Shown: piece after piece, positions 1 to 7,007 of the stretch
How positions within the stretch are numbered: position 1 is the first letter of the stretch
Layout of the letters: each line of letters begins with the position of its first letter
From: a virus
IMG/VR virus record: IMGVR_UViG_3300005663_000753
Location: 21,802 to 62,983 of that record
Direction: 5' to 3' (one strand)
Length of the DNA stretch: 41,182 nt
Program-made: the position numbers and the translations under genes
The notes under the pieces: model-generated
The model's input: the letters and a program-made list of their open reading frames with translations, nothing else
Database searches by the model: none
What the model was told of the DNA's origin: nothing

Positions 1-2
1 CT

Positions 3-1817
3 GTAGGTGGATTTGAAAATACAATTTATATGTTCATTGCATTTCCAGAGAGCGGAAAATGTTTAGGTTATGGTACAGAGGTATTAATGTCAGATGGTTC
101 TAAGAAAGAGGCGCAGTTAATACAGGCTGGAGATTTTGTAATGGGCGATAAGGGTCAGGCGGTTAGAGTAACAAGTATTGGTGGTGGTAAAGAGGAAATG
201 TATAAAGTAGTTCCAAAAAAAGGTATACCCTGGGAGTGTAATAAATCACACATATTGGTAGTTAACTATAACACATCCAGAAATCTTACTTTAGAAATAT
301 CGGTTAAAGATTTCCTTGCTAAGAGTGAAGCATTTCAAGAAAGATGTAAACTAATTAAAACAAAGGTAGAGTTCCCAGAAATTCCTTTAGAATACGACCC
401 ATACTTTATAGGCTTTTGGTTAGGAGATGGGTCAGTAGATTCTCCCAGTATCACACAGAAAAGCAAATATCTAGATAGCTATTTTAAACTCTTTGCTGAA
501 AACCACAAACTCAAATTTACACGAAATTCCTACTTAGCTAGATGTGATAGATTATGCTTTACAGGTACTCACGGAAGTCCTAATAAACTAACATCTGAAC
601 TGCGAACACTTTACTTTGAAGGCTCTAAACGAATTACTATTAAATACTTAAGAAATTCAAGAACTAATAGATTGCAGTTATTGGCGGGTCTAATAGACAG
701 CGATGGCTACATAGATAAAAACTGCTATGAGATATTTACAAAATGGAAATCATTATCAGGGGATATTGCAGCTTTAGCACAATCTTTAGGTTTTATGGTT
801 ACTATTAAATTGAAACACAACAAAAGGTTTAATAAAAACTATTACAGGGTTTGCATATTCGGAGAAACCTCTGAAATACCTGTTAAGTATGATTATAAAA
901 AAGCCACTAAGAGAGTTAGCAGGAGAAATGCCATGCATGTGGGCTTTAAACTAGAGCCTATAGGTGTAGACGACTACTATGGTTTTACTTTAGATAAAAA
1001 TTCTAATGGTAGGTTTCTTTTAGGCGATTACACCATAACACATAATACTACAAAATTAATTAACTTTACGATGAATCTACTAAGAGACCCTAGAAATTAT
1101 GTTGCTTTTTATTCTTTAGATGATGGTGCTAAGAGGGCTATACTACCTCGTATGATGAGTATGGTAACTGGTTTAACTTCAAAAGTTATTAAAGACCCAA
1201 ATGAAAAGATACAGGATAAATGGCATAAGGGTATGAAACTTTTTCATTCTCTCAAAGATAATTTTATGCTTAAAGACGGTTCTCACATAAGAACTCTTAA
1301 GGATTTAGATAACTTTATAAAGATACATTATGCAATAGCAAACGAAAATGGTAAAAAATTTATTATCGTAATTGATAATTTACATGCCATAACTGCATCC
1401 TATAGGTTTGAGTCTACAGAGAACACAGAGAGAGTGGCAAACTATTTAAAGAGAGTTCCACAGCAATTTAATTGTCCTATTATCTGTACAGCAGAAGTAC
1501 CTAAATCCTCAAGTAAAAAACCTACAGGGAAGGATATTAAGGCTAGTATTGATTTATGGTATGCTGCTAGATTTGTTGGAGGTATTTATAATGATTTTAA
1601 CGAGAAAGGACAATCAAATCTTATTTGGCAGTTTACAAACCCTGAAACAAATGAGGAAAGAATGTTCCCTATAATGGAACTGTATGTATCTAAGAATCAA
1701 ACTGGAGATTGTTGGCATGGTTCACTATACTACAAATTTAATCCTATAACTAGTATTATTACCGAGTGTAGCGCAGATGAAACTAAGTTACTTAGAGATG
1801 GGCAATTTTTATATTAA
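3..1817 (+). CDS. DnaB-type replicative helicase with intein (5' partial)
   Basis: Hexameric RecA-fold helicase that would unwind phage DNA at the fork. The reading frame is open to the left edge (codons from position 3, before the first ATG at 30), so the true start lies outside the window. Without the intein the exteins read FPESGK + TTKL, a Walker A P-loop. After it come a DnaB H1a-like motif (FYSLDD), Walker B (IIVIDNLHAI), an H3-like strand (PIICTAEVPK) and an arginine-finger-type segment (SKNQTGDCW). The 3' extein is about 256 residues, close to a DnaB C-terminal domain. The ssb gene follows after 10 bases with a strong SD, which supports a replication operon. The ATPase fold is clear. 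Helicase rather than another RecA-like ATPase rests on the DnaB-style motif order and the neighbouring ssb. Confidence 0.85.
   Translation, partial: VGGFENTIYMFIAFPESGKCLGYGTEVLMSDGSKKEAQLIQAGDFVMGDKGQAVRVTSIGGGKEEMYKVVPKKGIPWECNKSHILVVNYNTSRNLTLEISVKDFLAKSEAFQERCKLIKTKVEFPEIPLEYDPYFIGFWLGDGSVDSPSITQKSKYLDSYFKLFAENHKLKFTRNSYLARCDRLCFTGTHGSPNKLTSELRTLYFEGSKRITIKYLRNSRTNRLQLLAGLIDSDGYIDKNCYEIFTKWKSLSGDIAALAQSLGFMVTIKLKHNKRFNKNYYRVCIFGETSEIPVKYDYKKATKRVSRRNAMHVGFKLEPIGVDDYYGFTLDKNSNGRFLLGDYTITHNTTKLINFTMNLLRDPRNYVAFYSLDDGAKRAILPRMMSMVTGLTSKVIKDPNEKIQDKWHKGMKLFHSLKDNFMLKDGSHIRTLKDLDNFIKIHYAIANENGKKFIIVIDNLHAITASYRFESTENTERVANYLKRVPQQFNCPIICTAEVPKSSSKKPTGKDIKASIDLWYAARFVGGIYNDFNEKGQSNLIWQFTNPETNEERMFPIMELYVSKNQTGDCWHGSLYYKFNPITSIITECSADETKLLRDGQFLY
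60..1046 (+). mobile_element. Intein with LAGLIDADG homing endonuclease
   Basis: A 329-residue protein intron lies inside the helicase P-loop, between Lys and Thr of GK|TT. It starts with Cys (CLGYGTEVLMSDG, splicing block A), has an NKSH version of the block B TxxH motif, and ends with a block F/G segment (YYGFTLDKNSNGRF through DYTITHN) before extein Thr. Two dodecapeptides, FIGFWLGDGS and LLAGLIDSDGYID, mark an apparently intact two-motif LAGLIDADG endonuclease in the middle. Catalytic Cys1, penultimate His, terminal Asn and a +1 Thr are all present, so splicing competence is expected. The endonuclease would cut intein-free alleles of the helicase gene and spread the element between related phages. 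Confidence 0.93.
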
Positions 1818-1827
1818 GGAGGTAAAG

Positions 1828-2268
1828 ATGAGAGTAAATCTAGTAGTAGTAGCAGGAAATTTAACCAGAAATCCAGAGCTTCGTTATACACCTACTGGTA
1901 AAGCAGTAAGTACTCTAGGCGTAGCAATAAATAATGATTATACTGACTCTAATGGTGCTACCAAAAAAGATACAGTTTTTATTGACATAGCTGTATGGGG
2001 TAAACAGGCTGAAGCTTGTGCTAAGTATTTAACTAAGGGTAGACCTGTGTACATAGAAGGTAGGCTGAAACAGGATAGCTGGCAGAATGAAGAAGGTCAA
2101 AAAAGGTCGAAGATTAAACTTGTAGCAACTAAAGTACAATTCATAGACTACAAAAAGTCTACAGAAGACAAAGAGGTTAAAGATAACATCAAGCCTGACG
2201 AAGAAACTATCACCCCAACTGTAGATGGTACTGATGGTATAGCTGAGTTGGATAAGCTAGACTTATAA
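1828..2268 (+). CDS. ssb: Single-stranded DNA-binding protein
   Basis: A 146-residue OB-fold SSB that coats single-stranded DNA during phage replication. The N-terminus MRVNLVVVAGNLTRNPEL and the stretch RYTPTGKAVSTLGVAI are hallmark bacterial/phage SSB sequence, followed by VFIDIAVWGKQAEACAKYL and VYIEGRLK. The C-terminal 35 residues are acidic and low in complexity, ending LDKLDL. This lacks the exact DDIPF tip that recruits host partners, so a phage-specific partner is possible. The start at 1828 is chosen because AAGGAGGT lies 5 bases upstream and the protein then begins at the SSB consensus. A longer frame from 1777 would overlap the helicase and adds no SSB sequence. Confidence 0.95.
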   Translation: MRVNLVVVAGNLTRNPELRYTPTGKAVSTLGVAINNDYTDSNGATKKDTVFIDIAVWGKQAEACAKYLTKGRPVYIEGRLKQDSWQNEEGQKRSKIKLVATKVQFIDYKKSTEDKEVKDNIKPDEETITPTVDGTDGIAELDKLDL

Positions 2269-2288
2269 ACGTAGTACAAGGAGTTAAA

Positions 2289-2471
2289 ATGAAATTTAGA
2301 GAAGAAAAATTTGATACAATAAAAATAAAAACAGGAAGTGAAGAAGACGTTACAAAAGCCATTGAAGAAATTTCTGTTACACACATAATTATTGACATGC
2401 AATATGGGTTTACAGTGGACAGAGACAGTGTTATGTGGTATAGTGTACTAATCATAGCGAGGAAGAAATGA
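2289..2471 (+). CDS. Hypothetical protein, 60 aa
   Basis: A small protein I do not recognise, with an alternating charged N-terminal half and a hydrophobic C-terminal strand ending IIARKK. AAGGAG stands 7 bases before the ATG. Its TGA overlaps the ATG of the kinase gene (ATGA at 2468-2471), so the two are probably translationally coupled. No transmembrane helix or cysteine motif is visible. The upstream spacing of 20 bases to ssb and the shared strand put it in the replication operon. Confidence 0.7.
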   Translation: MKFREEKFDTIKIKTGSEEDVTKAIEEISVTHIIIDMQYGFTVDRDSVMWYSVLIIARKK

Positions 2472-2944
2472 GCAAACCTAAACTAATTTTAATGGTGGGC
2501 AATATAGGTTCTGGTAAATCTACTTATGTAAAAAACTTTGTTAAAGAAGGTTATGTAGTAATCTCTAAAGATGATATACGCTATATGATAGGAGCGGGTA
2601 GTTATATTTTTAACCCTGATTATGAAGAAGCTATACACGAAGCTGCAATGGAGTTGTTCTGGGAATTTTTAGAGAAGGGTGTAAATATAGTTATAGATGA
2701 GACTAATATGGATGTAGCTACCAGGAAAATCTATTTATCATTGGCATACTCTTCAAAATATACAACAGAGGCTATTGTAATGCCTAAACTATCTATGGCT
2801 GAGTCAGTCAAGCGCAGACTTGGAGCTAATCATGGTAATGCATCTAAAGAAGTTTGGGAAGAGGTTTATACTAGGAAGGAAGCTGCCTTTGAAATGCCAA
2901 CTCTAGAAGAGGGTTTTGATAGCGTAATAACTATGCAATTATGA
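2468..2944 (+). CDS. P-loop polynucleotide-kinase-like protein
   Basis: A 158-residue AAA_33/zeta-toxin-type kinase resembling the kinase half of T4 Pnk. Walker A is GNIGSGKST (residues 11-19), followed by VVISKDDIR, the usual substrate-side Asp-Asp segment, and by NIVIDETNM, where the Walker B strand runs into the T/N substrate motif of this family. A lid region with arginines (VKRRLGANHGN) follows. The phosphatase half of T4 Pnk is absent. The likely activity is 5'-phosphorylation of nucleic acid ends or of a small molecule. A nucleic-acid role fits the neighbours but is an inference. It is coupled to both flanking genes by ATGA overlaps. Confidence 0.75.
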   Translation: MSKPKLILMVGNIGSGKSTYVKNFVKEGYVVISKDDIRYMIGAGSYIFNPDYEEAIHEAAMELFWEFLEKGVNIVIDETNMDVATRKIYLSLAYSSKYTTEAIVMPKLSMAESVKRRLGANHGNASKEVWEEVYTRKEAAFEMPTLEEGFDSVITMQL

Positions 2945-3093
2945 AATGTACTAACTGTAATAAAGAATTTGATTATCCTGAGATAAAGGGTGATGGAAAT
3001 TTTCGTTACCATCCATTCTTAGGTGAGATAGAAGATACAGTAGATTGTTGCCCATATTGTCAAAGTATACTTCCACATGGTATACTAGAGTAG
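2941..3093 (+). CDS. Small zinc-ribbon protein, 50 aa
   Basis: Starts MKCTNCNKEF and ends near CCPYCQSI, giving two CxxC knuckles about 30 residues apart, enough for one structural zinc site. The ATG overlaps the stop of the kinase gene (ATGA at 2941-2944), and the next gene's SD lies at its stop codon. The CxxC spacing, the position in a tightly packed operon and the absence of other reading frames support a real gene. Function is unknown. Small phage zinc ribbons often bind nucleic acid or host polymerase, but nothing here shows which. Confidence 0.75.
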   Translation: MKCTNCNKEFDYPEIKGDGNFRYHPFLGEIEDTVDCCPYCQSILPHGILE

Positions 3094-3101
3094 GAGTTAA
3101 T

Positions 3102-3347
3102 ATGAAGAATAATAACTATTTAATTAAAAAATATCGAAAACAGATAGCGGAAATACTAGCAGATAGGGGTTATATAACATGTCCTAGTTGCGGCAGAAGT
3201 AATCTTGAGTATTTTAGATGTTTATATAGAGATTGTTCAGAGTATCATAAGGACTTAGAGACTATATCTTACCAGATAAAAAAAGCGCAATATCTAAATG
3301 ATACGCTGGAACTGCTAGAGATACTTAAAAAGGAGAAATTATTATGA
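3102..3347 (+). CDS. Zinc-finger-like small protein, 81 aa
   Basis: A basic N-terminus (NYLIKKYRKQI) leads to CPSCGRSNLEYFRCLYRDC, a CxxC...CxxxxC cluster that could bind zinc, then a helical, coiled-coil-like C-terminus. The start at 3102 is preferred over a longer in-frame start at 3045, because TAGGAG lies 5 bases before it and the longer form would overlap the preceding zinc-ribbon gene. The stop overlaps the next start (ATGA). Function is not recognised. Confidence 0.65.
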   Translation: MKNNNYLIKKYRKQIAEILADRGYITCPSCGRSNLEYFRCLYRDCSEYHKDLETISYQIKKAQYLNDTLELLEILKKEKLL

Positions 3348-3781
3348 AAGAAAGAATAAAAAAATTATTAGCTAAGATATTGGTGATGTTAAATGACGAT
3401 ATTATTAATTTCAACACATATGATATCGATTATAACGAAGTAGATGAGTTATACAGATACTTATTACATAATGAAGTAAGTACAGTTGAAGTTAGAGATA
3501 AAAATGAAATTCCCAATATGGTTAAAGATGAGCTTAGTAAAATAGCAAAAATAACTTTAAGTGTAACAGAAGCAGAATTACTCGACTTTATTAAAGCCTC
3601 AGAAGATAAAGTAACTATAAAACTAATTGAAGAAAAGTTAGGAAAATCATTTACAGGTGCTTTAGGTAAACTATTAGGTAAAGAACTGATAGAGTCAAAA
3701 AAATATAGAGAAGACTTTAGTCCACTATCTCCTACTAAGATGATTAAATATTATGCTATTAAAGAGAGAATAAAGCAATGA
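3344..3781 (+). CDS. Hypothetical protein, 145 aa, possible winged helix
   Basis: An unrecognised, mostly helical, charged protein. Residues about 75-130 (SVTEAELLDFIKASEDKVTI followed by KLIEEKLG...GALGKLLGKELIES) look like a helix-helix-helix-wing arrangement seen in small DNA-binding domains, with a KLIEEKLG recognition-helix-like segment. This is a pattern impression only. An SD (AAGGAG) lies just upstream, and the gene is joined to both neighbours by ATGA overlaps. Confidence 0.6.
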   Translation: MKERIKKLLAKILVMLNDDIINFNTYDIDYNEVDELYRYLLHNEVSTVEVRDKNEIPNMVKDELSKIAKITLSVTEAELLDFIKASEDKVTIKLIEEKLGKSFTGALGKLLGKELIESKKYREDFSPLSPTKMIKYYAIKERIKQ

Positions 3782-4230
3782 TAACTTTAAAACTTTTATT
3801 ATGGGTATTTATGCTTGCTGCATGTTATAGTATGGTTGAGGTGCAGGTGGAAGGGAAAGATGGCTGGGCAAAAAAACTACCTACATTCAGACTTAATATA
3901 TTTATAACTAAATTATTAATAGGAAAACCTCTTACTGGGTATCATATATTCATGCTAGCTACATTTGTAACAGTGTTTCATGGAGTATATATATTCATGC
4001 CTTGGTCTAAATTTGTAGAGGCTCAGGTATGGGGCTGGTTATTTATTTATTTTATTTTGGAAGATTTTCTTTGGTTTGTTTTCAATAAACATTATGGTAT
4101 TAAAAAATTTAAAGAGGGAAAAATTCCTTGGCATAAAAGATGGTTATGGAAATTACCTTTAAGCTATTGGACTTTTGGTATAGTAGGCATAGGTCTATTA
4201 TATTATGGTATACAAGGAGGTATAGTGTGA
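3778..4230 (+). CDS. Multi-pass membrane protein, 150 aa
   Basis: About four hydrophobic segments are visible: residues 3-20, 55-75 (FMLATFVTVFHGVYIFMP), 84-102 (WGWLFIYFILEDFLWFVF) and 128-148 (SYWTFGIVGIGLLYYGIQGG). Conserved-looking His, Glu and Trp residues lie near the membrane faces (ILEDFLWFVFNKHYG, PWHKRWLWKLP). I do not recognise a family. It could act at the host inner membrane, for example in superinfection exclusion, but its place in the replication-side operon says nothing specific. ATGA overlap with the preceding gene. Confidence 0.65.
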   Translation: MITLKLLLWVFMLAACYSMVEVQVEGKDGWAKKLPTFRLNIFITKLLIGKPLTGYHIFMLATFVTVFHGVYIFMPWSKFVEAQVWGWLFIYFILEDFLWFVFNKHYGIKKFKEGKIPWHKRWLWKLPLSYWTFGIVGIGLLYYGIQGGIV

Positions 4231-4487
4231 ATAAGATAAGGAGAAATAAAATGAAAAAAATATTTTCTTTAATCCTATTATTAACTATAGCATTTAATAT
4301 AATAGCATCACCTGTTGAGTTATATTTTATAGAGACTAGAACCTATCCTCAGATGAAAAGAATGGTAGTATATTCTAAGCATGGTAATATATGGAAAGTA
4401 CATATAGAAAGTGAACCTTTACCTATTTTTATAGATATAACTTGCTATATTGTTTATGATAAAGATGGTAAGTTATTGGGAGGCTGA
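4227..4487 (+). CDS. Secreted small protein with two possible starts
   Basis: A short protein with a clear export signal: KK then FSLILLLTIAFNIIAS, cleavage likely before PVELYF. It leaves a mature domain of about 59 residues with no recognised fold. Two starts are equally supported. GTG at 4227 overlaps the preceding TGA (GTGA) and has AAGGAGG 6 bases upstream. ATG at 4251 has its own AAGGAG 7 bases upstream and lies in frame. The longer form adds MNKIRRNK, increasing the positive charge before the hydrophobic core. The product would act outside the cytoplasmic membrane. Confidence 0.65.
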   Translation: MNKIRRNKMKKIFSLILLLTIAFNIIASPVELYFIETRTYPQMKRMVVYSKHGNIWKVHIESEPLPIFIDITCYIVYDKDGKLLGG

Positions 4488-4490
4488 GAA

Positions 4491-5648
4491 ATGAAACAGA
4501 TACAAGTAAAGAAAAAGGGAAATAGTACTTGGGTTGGTATAGTAGTACCTGTAGGTTCTAGAGATGAAGAAAATAGAATAAAGGGGATATCTCATTTTAC
4601 TGAACACATGTTATTTAAAGGAACTAAGAATAGAACTAAAGAACAAATTAAAAGAGAGATGGATGCCTATGGTGCAACATTAAATGCATACACAGGGGAG
4701 GAAGTAACCTGTTACTGGGTTCAAATAGATAATAAGTATAAAGATAAAGCTGTTGATTTATTAACTGATATGGTAGAAAATCCAGTATTCGATAAAATAG
4801 AATTAAATAAAGAACGAGAAGTAATCATGCAAGAATTAAAGATGTATGAGGATAATCCACTTTATCATATATGGGATTTGTCGCAGACAAGTATGTTTCC
4901 ATTAACATCGGGATTAGGAATAACTATTATAGGAACCAAAGAATCATTATATAAAATTAATCAAGAAGAGTTTAAAGTGTTTCATGAGAAGTACTATAAA
5001 AATCCTACATTAATAATTGTAGGAGACATCGAAGAAGACGTGATAGATGTGTTCCAGCATGATGTACGATTTGCTCAAGAATTGAAGTATTCATATGACA
5101 CAGTAATAAAAGAACGTGAGGGAATTTCGCAAGCGTGTATGACAGTTTCGGGTGTTGTACCTTTTCTCAGTCATAGTTCAATTAGCAGTTGCTTTTATTT
5201 AGAAATGATGAAAGCGTTATGTAATGCATTTTCAGGTAGAATATTTGATGTGATTAGAGAAAAGAATAATTTAGTTTATTCTACTTATTTTACATATGAG
5301 TTACTAAACTGTGGAACAATAATATGGTCAGTATTTGCAGGATTAGATGCTAAGAACATTGACAAAGCAAGAAGATTGATAGACGAAGAGCTAACAAGAC
5401 CATTTACCTCAGAAGAAGTAGAATTTTCATTGAAAAAGAGAATCGGAGAAATATCATTAATGGTAGATAGTACAGCGACTTACGGGAATAGAATAGTTAA
5501 ATCGCTAAATAGACAAATTCCTTTTCAAACTTATAATAACGATTATAAACTAGCTTTAAATGATGTAAGTTATAAAGTAAATGATTACCAAAGAGGGATG
5601 AAATTTAATAGGAATAAGCTAGTAGCAATAGTACCAAAGGAGAAATAA
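4491..5648 (+). CDS. M16-family zinc metallopeptidase
   Basis: A 385-residue peptidase of the pitrilysin/MPP (M16) family. The inverted zinc motif HFTEH lies at residues 35-39, within ISHFTEHMLFKGT. Glu115, in EREVIMQE, is placed as the third zinc ligand with Glu108 seven residues before it, as in the family. AYTGEEVTCYWVQI and the second-half EKNNLVYSTYFTYELLNCGT match M16 N- and C-lobe landmarks. The length fits a bacterial single-chain M16B protein. It has no signal peptide, so it probably acts in the cytoplasm on small or unfolded peptides. The target is unknown: it could be phage precursor processing or a host regulator. M16 genes are not standard phage equipment. Confidence 0.88.
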   Translation: MKQIQVKKKGNSTWVGIVVPVGSRDEENRIKGISHFTEHMLFKGTKNRTKEQIKREMDAYGATLNAYTGEEVTCYWVQIDNKYKDKAVDLLTDMVENPVFDKIELNKEREVIMQELKMYEDNPLYHIWDLSQTSMFPLTSGLGITIIGTKESLYKINQEEFKVFHEKYYKNPTLIIVGDIEEDVIDVFQHDVRFAQELKYSYDTVIKEREGISQACMTVSGVVPFLSHSSISSCFYLEMMKALCNAFSGRIFDVIREKNNLVYSTYFTYELLNCGTIIWSVFAGLDAKNIDKARRLIDEELTRPFTSEEVEFSLKKRIGEISLMVDSTATYGNRIVKSLNRQIPFQTYNNDYKLALNDVSYKVNDYQRGMKFNRNKLVAIVPKEK

Positions 5649-5987
5649 ATGTATACTATTAAACTAAGAATTATAGACATAAGAGATATTAAAAATTTTT
5701 TTACTAGAGTATTTGATAGGATTAAATTTATACTATCTAGACCTAAGTATTGTGTAGGAGTTACATTTACTGCTTTTGAAGAAGAGCACACTGTTACCAG
5801 CATAGAGAGAGACTGGAAATATAATGCCTGGTACTATACAGTAAATAACTCCGAATCAGAATATAGTGAATCTTTAGTATATTTTTATCTAAACTATGAT
5901 AAGCTAGATTATTATTTAGTAGACTATCCCCGCAAGAAAGCAGCTAGAACAAAACTACCTTTAAAAATTTATTATTTCCCCTTCTAA
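5649..5987 (+). CDS. Hypothetical protein, 112 aa
   Basis: An unrecognised protein rich in aromatic and charged residues (WKYNAWYYTVNNSE, VYFYLNYDKLDYYLVDYP), probably beta-rich. It starts directly after the M16 stop (TAAATG), with AAGGAG 6 bases upstream, so it is coupled to the peptidase gene. It is the last gene of the plus-strand operon before the convergent non-coding zone. Confidence 0.6.
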   Translation: MYTIKLRIIDIRDIKNFFTRVFDRIKFILSRPKYCVGVTFTAFEEEHTVTSIERDWKYNAWYYTVNNSESEYSESLVYFYLNYDKLDYYLVDYPRKKAARTKLPLKIYYFPF

Positions 5988-6282
5988 CTCGTAAAAATAT
6001 ATAGGTCTAATATGCCTACACCTATCTACTCTCTAACCACCTAATAGGTGTTTAACCCTCTCTTATACATATCCTATCCCTATAGCCCACAACCCCCTAT
6101 TCTAGGGGCTTCTGAGCATATCTCATACATTCTCTCTATATATCTCTTTATATCTTACTTGCCCTATACTGGGGGCTTCTATGCCCCATCGCCTATGGCG
6201 AAGCTAGTATTTACTAGCTAATCATAGAGCCTCTTCTAGAGGCTTAAACATACAATACTATGTATTGATGCATACATATATC

Positions 6283-6298
6283 TGTACGTATACGTACA
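6283..6298. repeat. 16-bp perfect palindrome
   Basis: TGTACGTATACGTACA is a perfect 16-base palindrome without a loop, in the middle of the convergence zone. It is flanked by related TGCATACATA and TACATATTTGTGTACA sequence. Perfect spacer-less palindromes suit a dimeric DNA-binding protein better than an RNA hairpin. No regulator that would bind it is identified. Confidence 0.4.
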
Positions 6299-6617
6299 TA
6301 TTTGTGTACATTATGACCTTTAGGGAATTGACTGCCGAAGGCAGCTATGAACAACTGTGAATAGAAACTCTAAAGCTCTCTTAGAGCTGAGGATGTATCG
6401 CCTTTGGCGAAGATATATATAATATGTATGGGGGTATATATAGCCCGAATGGGCATAGATATATAAGAGCATGAGGCGAGGATTGAGCGTATGCGAGTTT
6501 AAATCGAAGTGAGCAAAGCGAATCTGAGATTGAAAACTCAAGCGTTTCCCGCTTTTCTTTGCCTGGTAAGGAATTAAACTATGCGGGGAATTATGTTTCT
6601 TATGCGGATTTGCTTTT

Positions 6618-6659
6618 AAAATAGAAAAGAGCAGCTACCTAATTAGAAATAGCTGCTCT
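6618..6659 (-). terminator. Rho-independent terminator of the minus-strand late genes
   Basis: A 10-bp perfect stem (6628-6637 pairing with 6650-6659, AGAGCAGCTA/TAGCTGCTCT) with a 12-base loop. On the minus strand it is followed directly by TTTTCTATTTT. No T-run follows on the plus side, so it acts on leftward transcription. It sits 30 bases beyond the stop of the last minus-strand gene. Confidence 0.85.
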
Positions 6660-6688
6660 CTCCTGACCCATATGTTAGGGTTTATGAA

Positions 6689-6952
6689 CTATATTCTGTC
6701 TATCGTTTTACCTTGATTGTTTAACACGTAACATACTCTGTCTGTAAGAATCGTTCTTAAATGATTTTTTTCTGTTTCTAAGCCCAATCTTTTAATCGCA
6801 GTATCTACTGTGATATCTACCTCTTTTCTTTCTAGGAGATTAATACACTCTCCTCTGTCTGTAGCTTTTTCCAAAGTTGTCCAAGTTGAATGGATAATCT
6901 CACATTCAAAATACGACCAACCATCCTTACTATTTTTAATCTTAACTATCAT
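6689..6952 (-). CDS. Hypothetical protein, 87 aa
   Basis: The last gene of the leftward transcript. AAAGGAGGAGAGT directly precedes its ATG. The N-terminal half (MIVKIKNSKDGWSYFECEII) looks like a small beta-sheet, and the rest is helical and charged. No motif is recognised. Its position after the baseplate hub gene and before the terminator makes a small late or regulatory protein possible. Confidence 0.65.
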   Translation of the reverse strand: MIVKIKNSKDGWSYFECEIIHSTWTTLEKATDRGECINLLERKEVDITVDTAIKRLGLETEKNHLRTILTDRVCYVLNNQGKTIDRI

Positions 6953-7007
6953 ACTCTCCTCCTTTCTTTCTACCTATCTACCTATATACAATGGATACAA
7001 CCCTATG

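Larger units (their letters stand above)
5988..6688. other. Hairpin-rich non-coding convergence zone
   Basis: About 700 bases without a credible gene, lying between the ends of the plus- and minus-strand operons. At least ten short perfect inverted repeats are packed into it: 6038-6050, 6094-6108, 6172-6187, 6189-6201, 6202-6219, 6228-6244, 6253-6267, 6332-6344, 6374-6388, 6398-6410 and 6443-6454. Loops are 2-6 bases. TCGCC-TWT-GGCGA occurs twice (6189-6201 and 6398-6410). Some may end plus-strand transcripts, but most lack a following T-run. The rest could be a structured RNA, a processing region or an origin-like element. Confidence 0.6.

Noticed and set aside
5988-6688. tRNA gene in the non-coding zone
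   Set aside because: Stems are short and do not form a cloverleaf, and no T-loop consensus (GTTCRANNC) was found.
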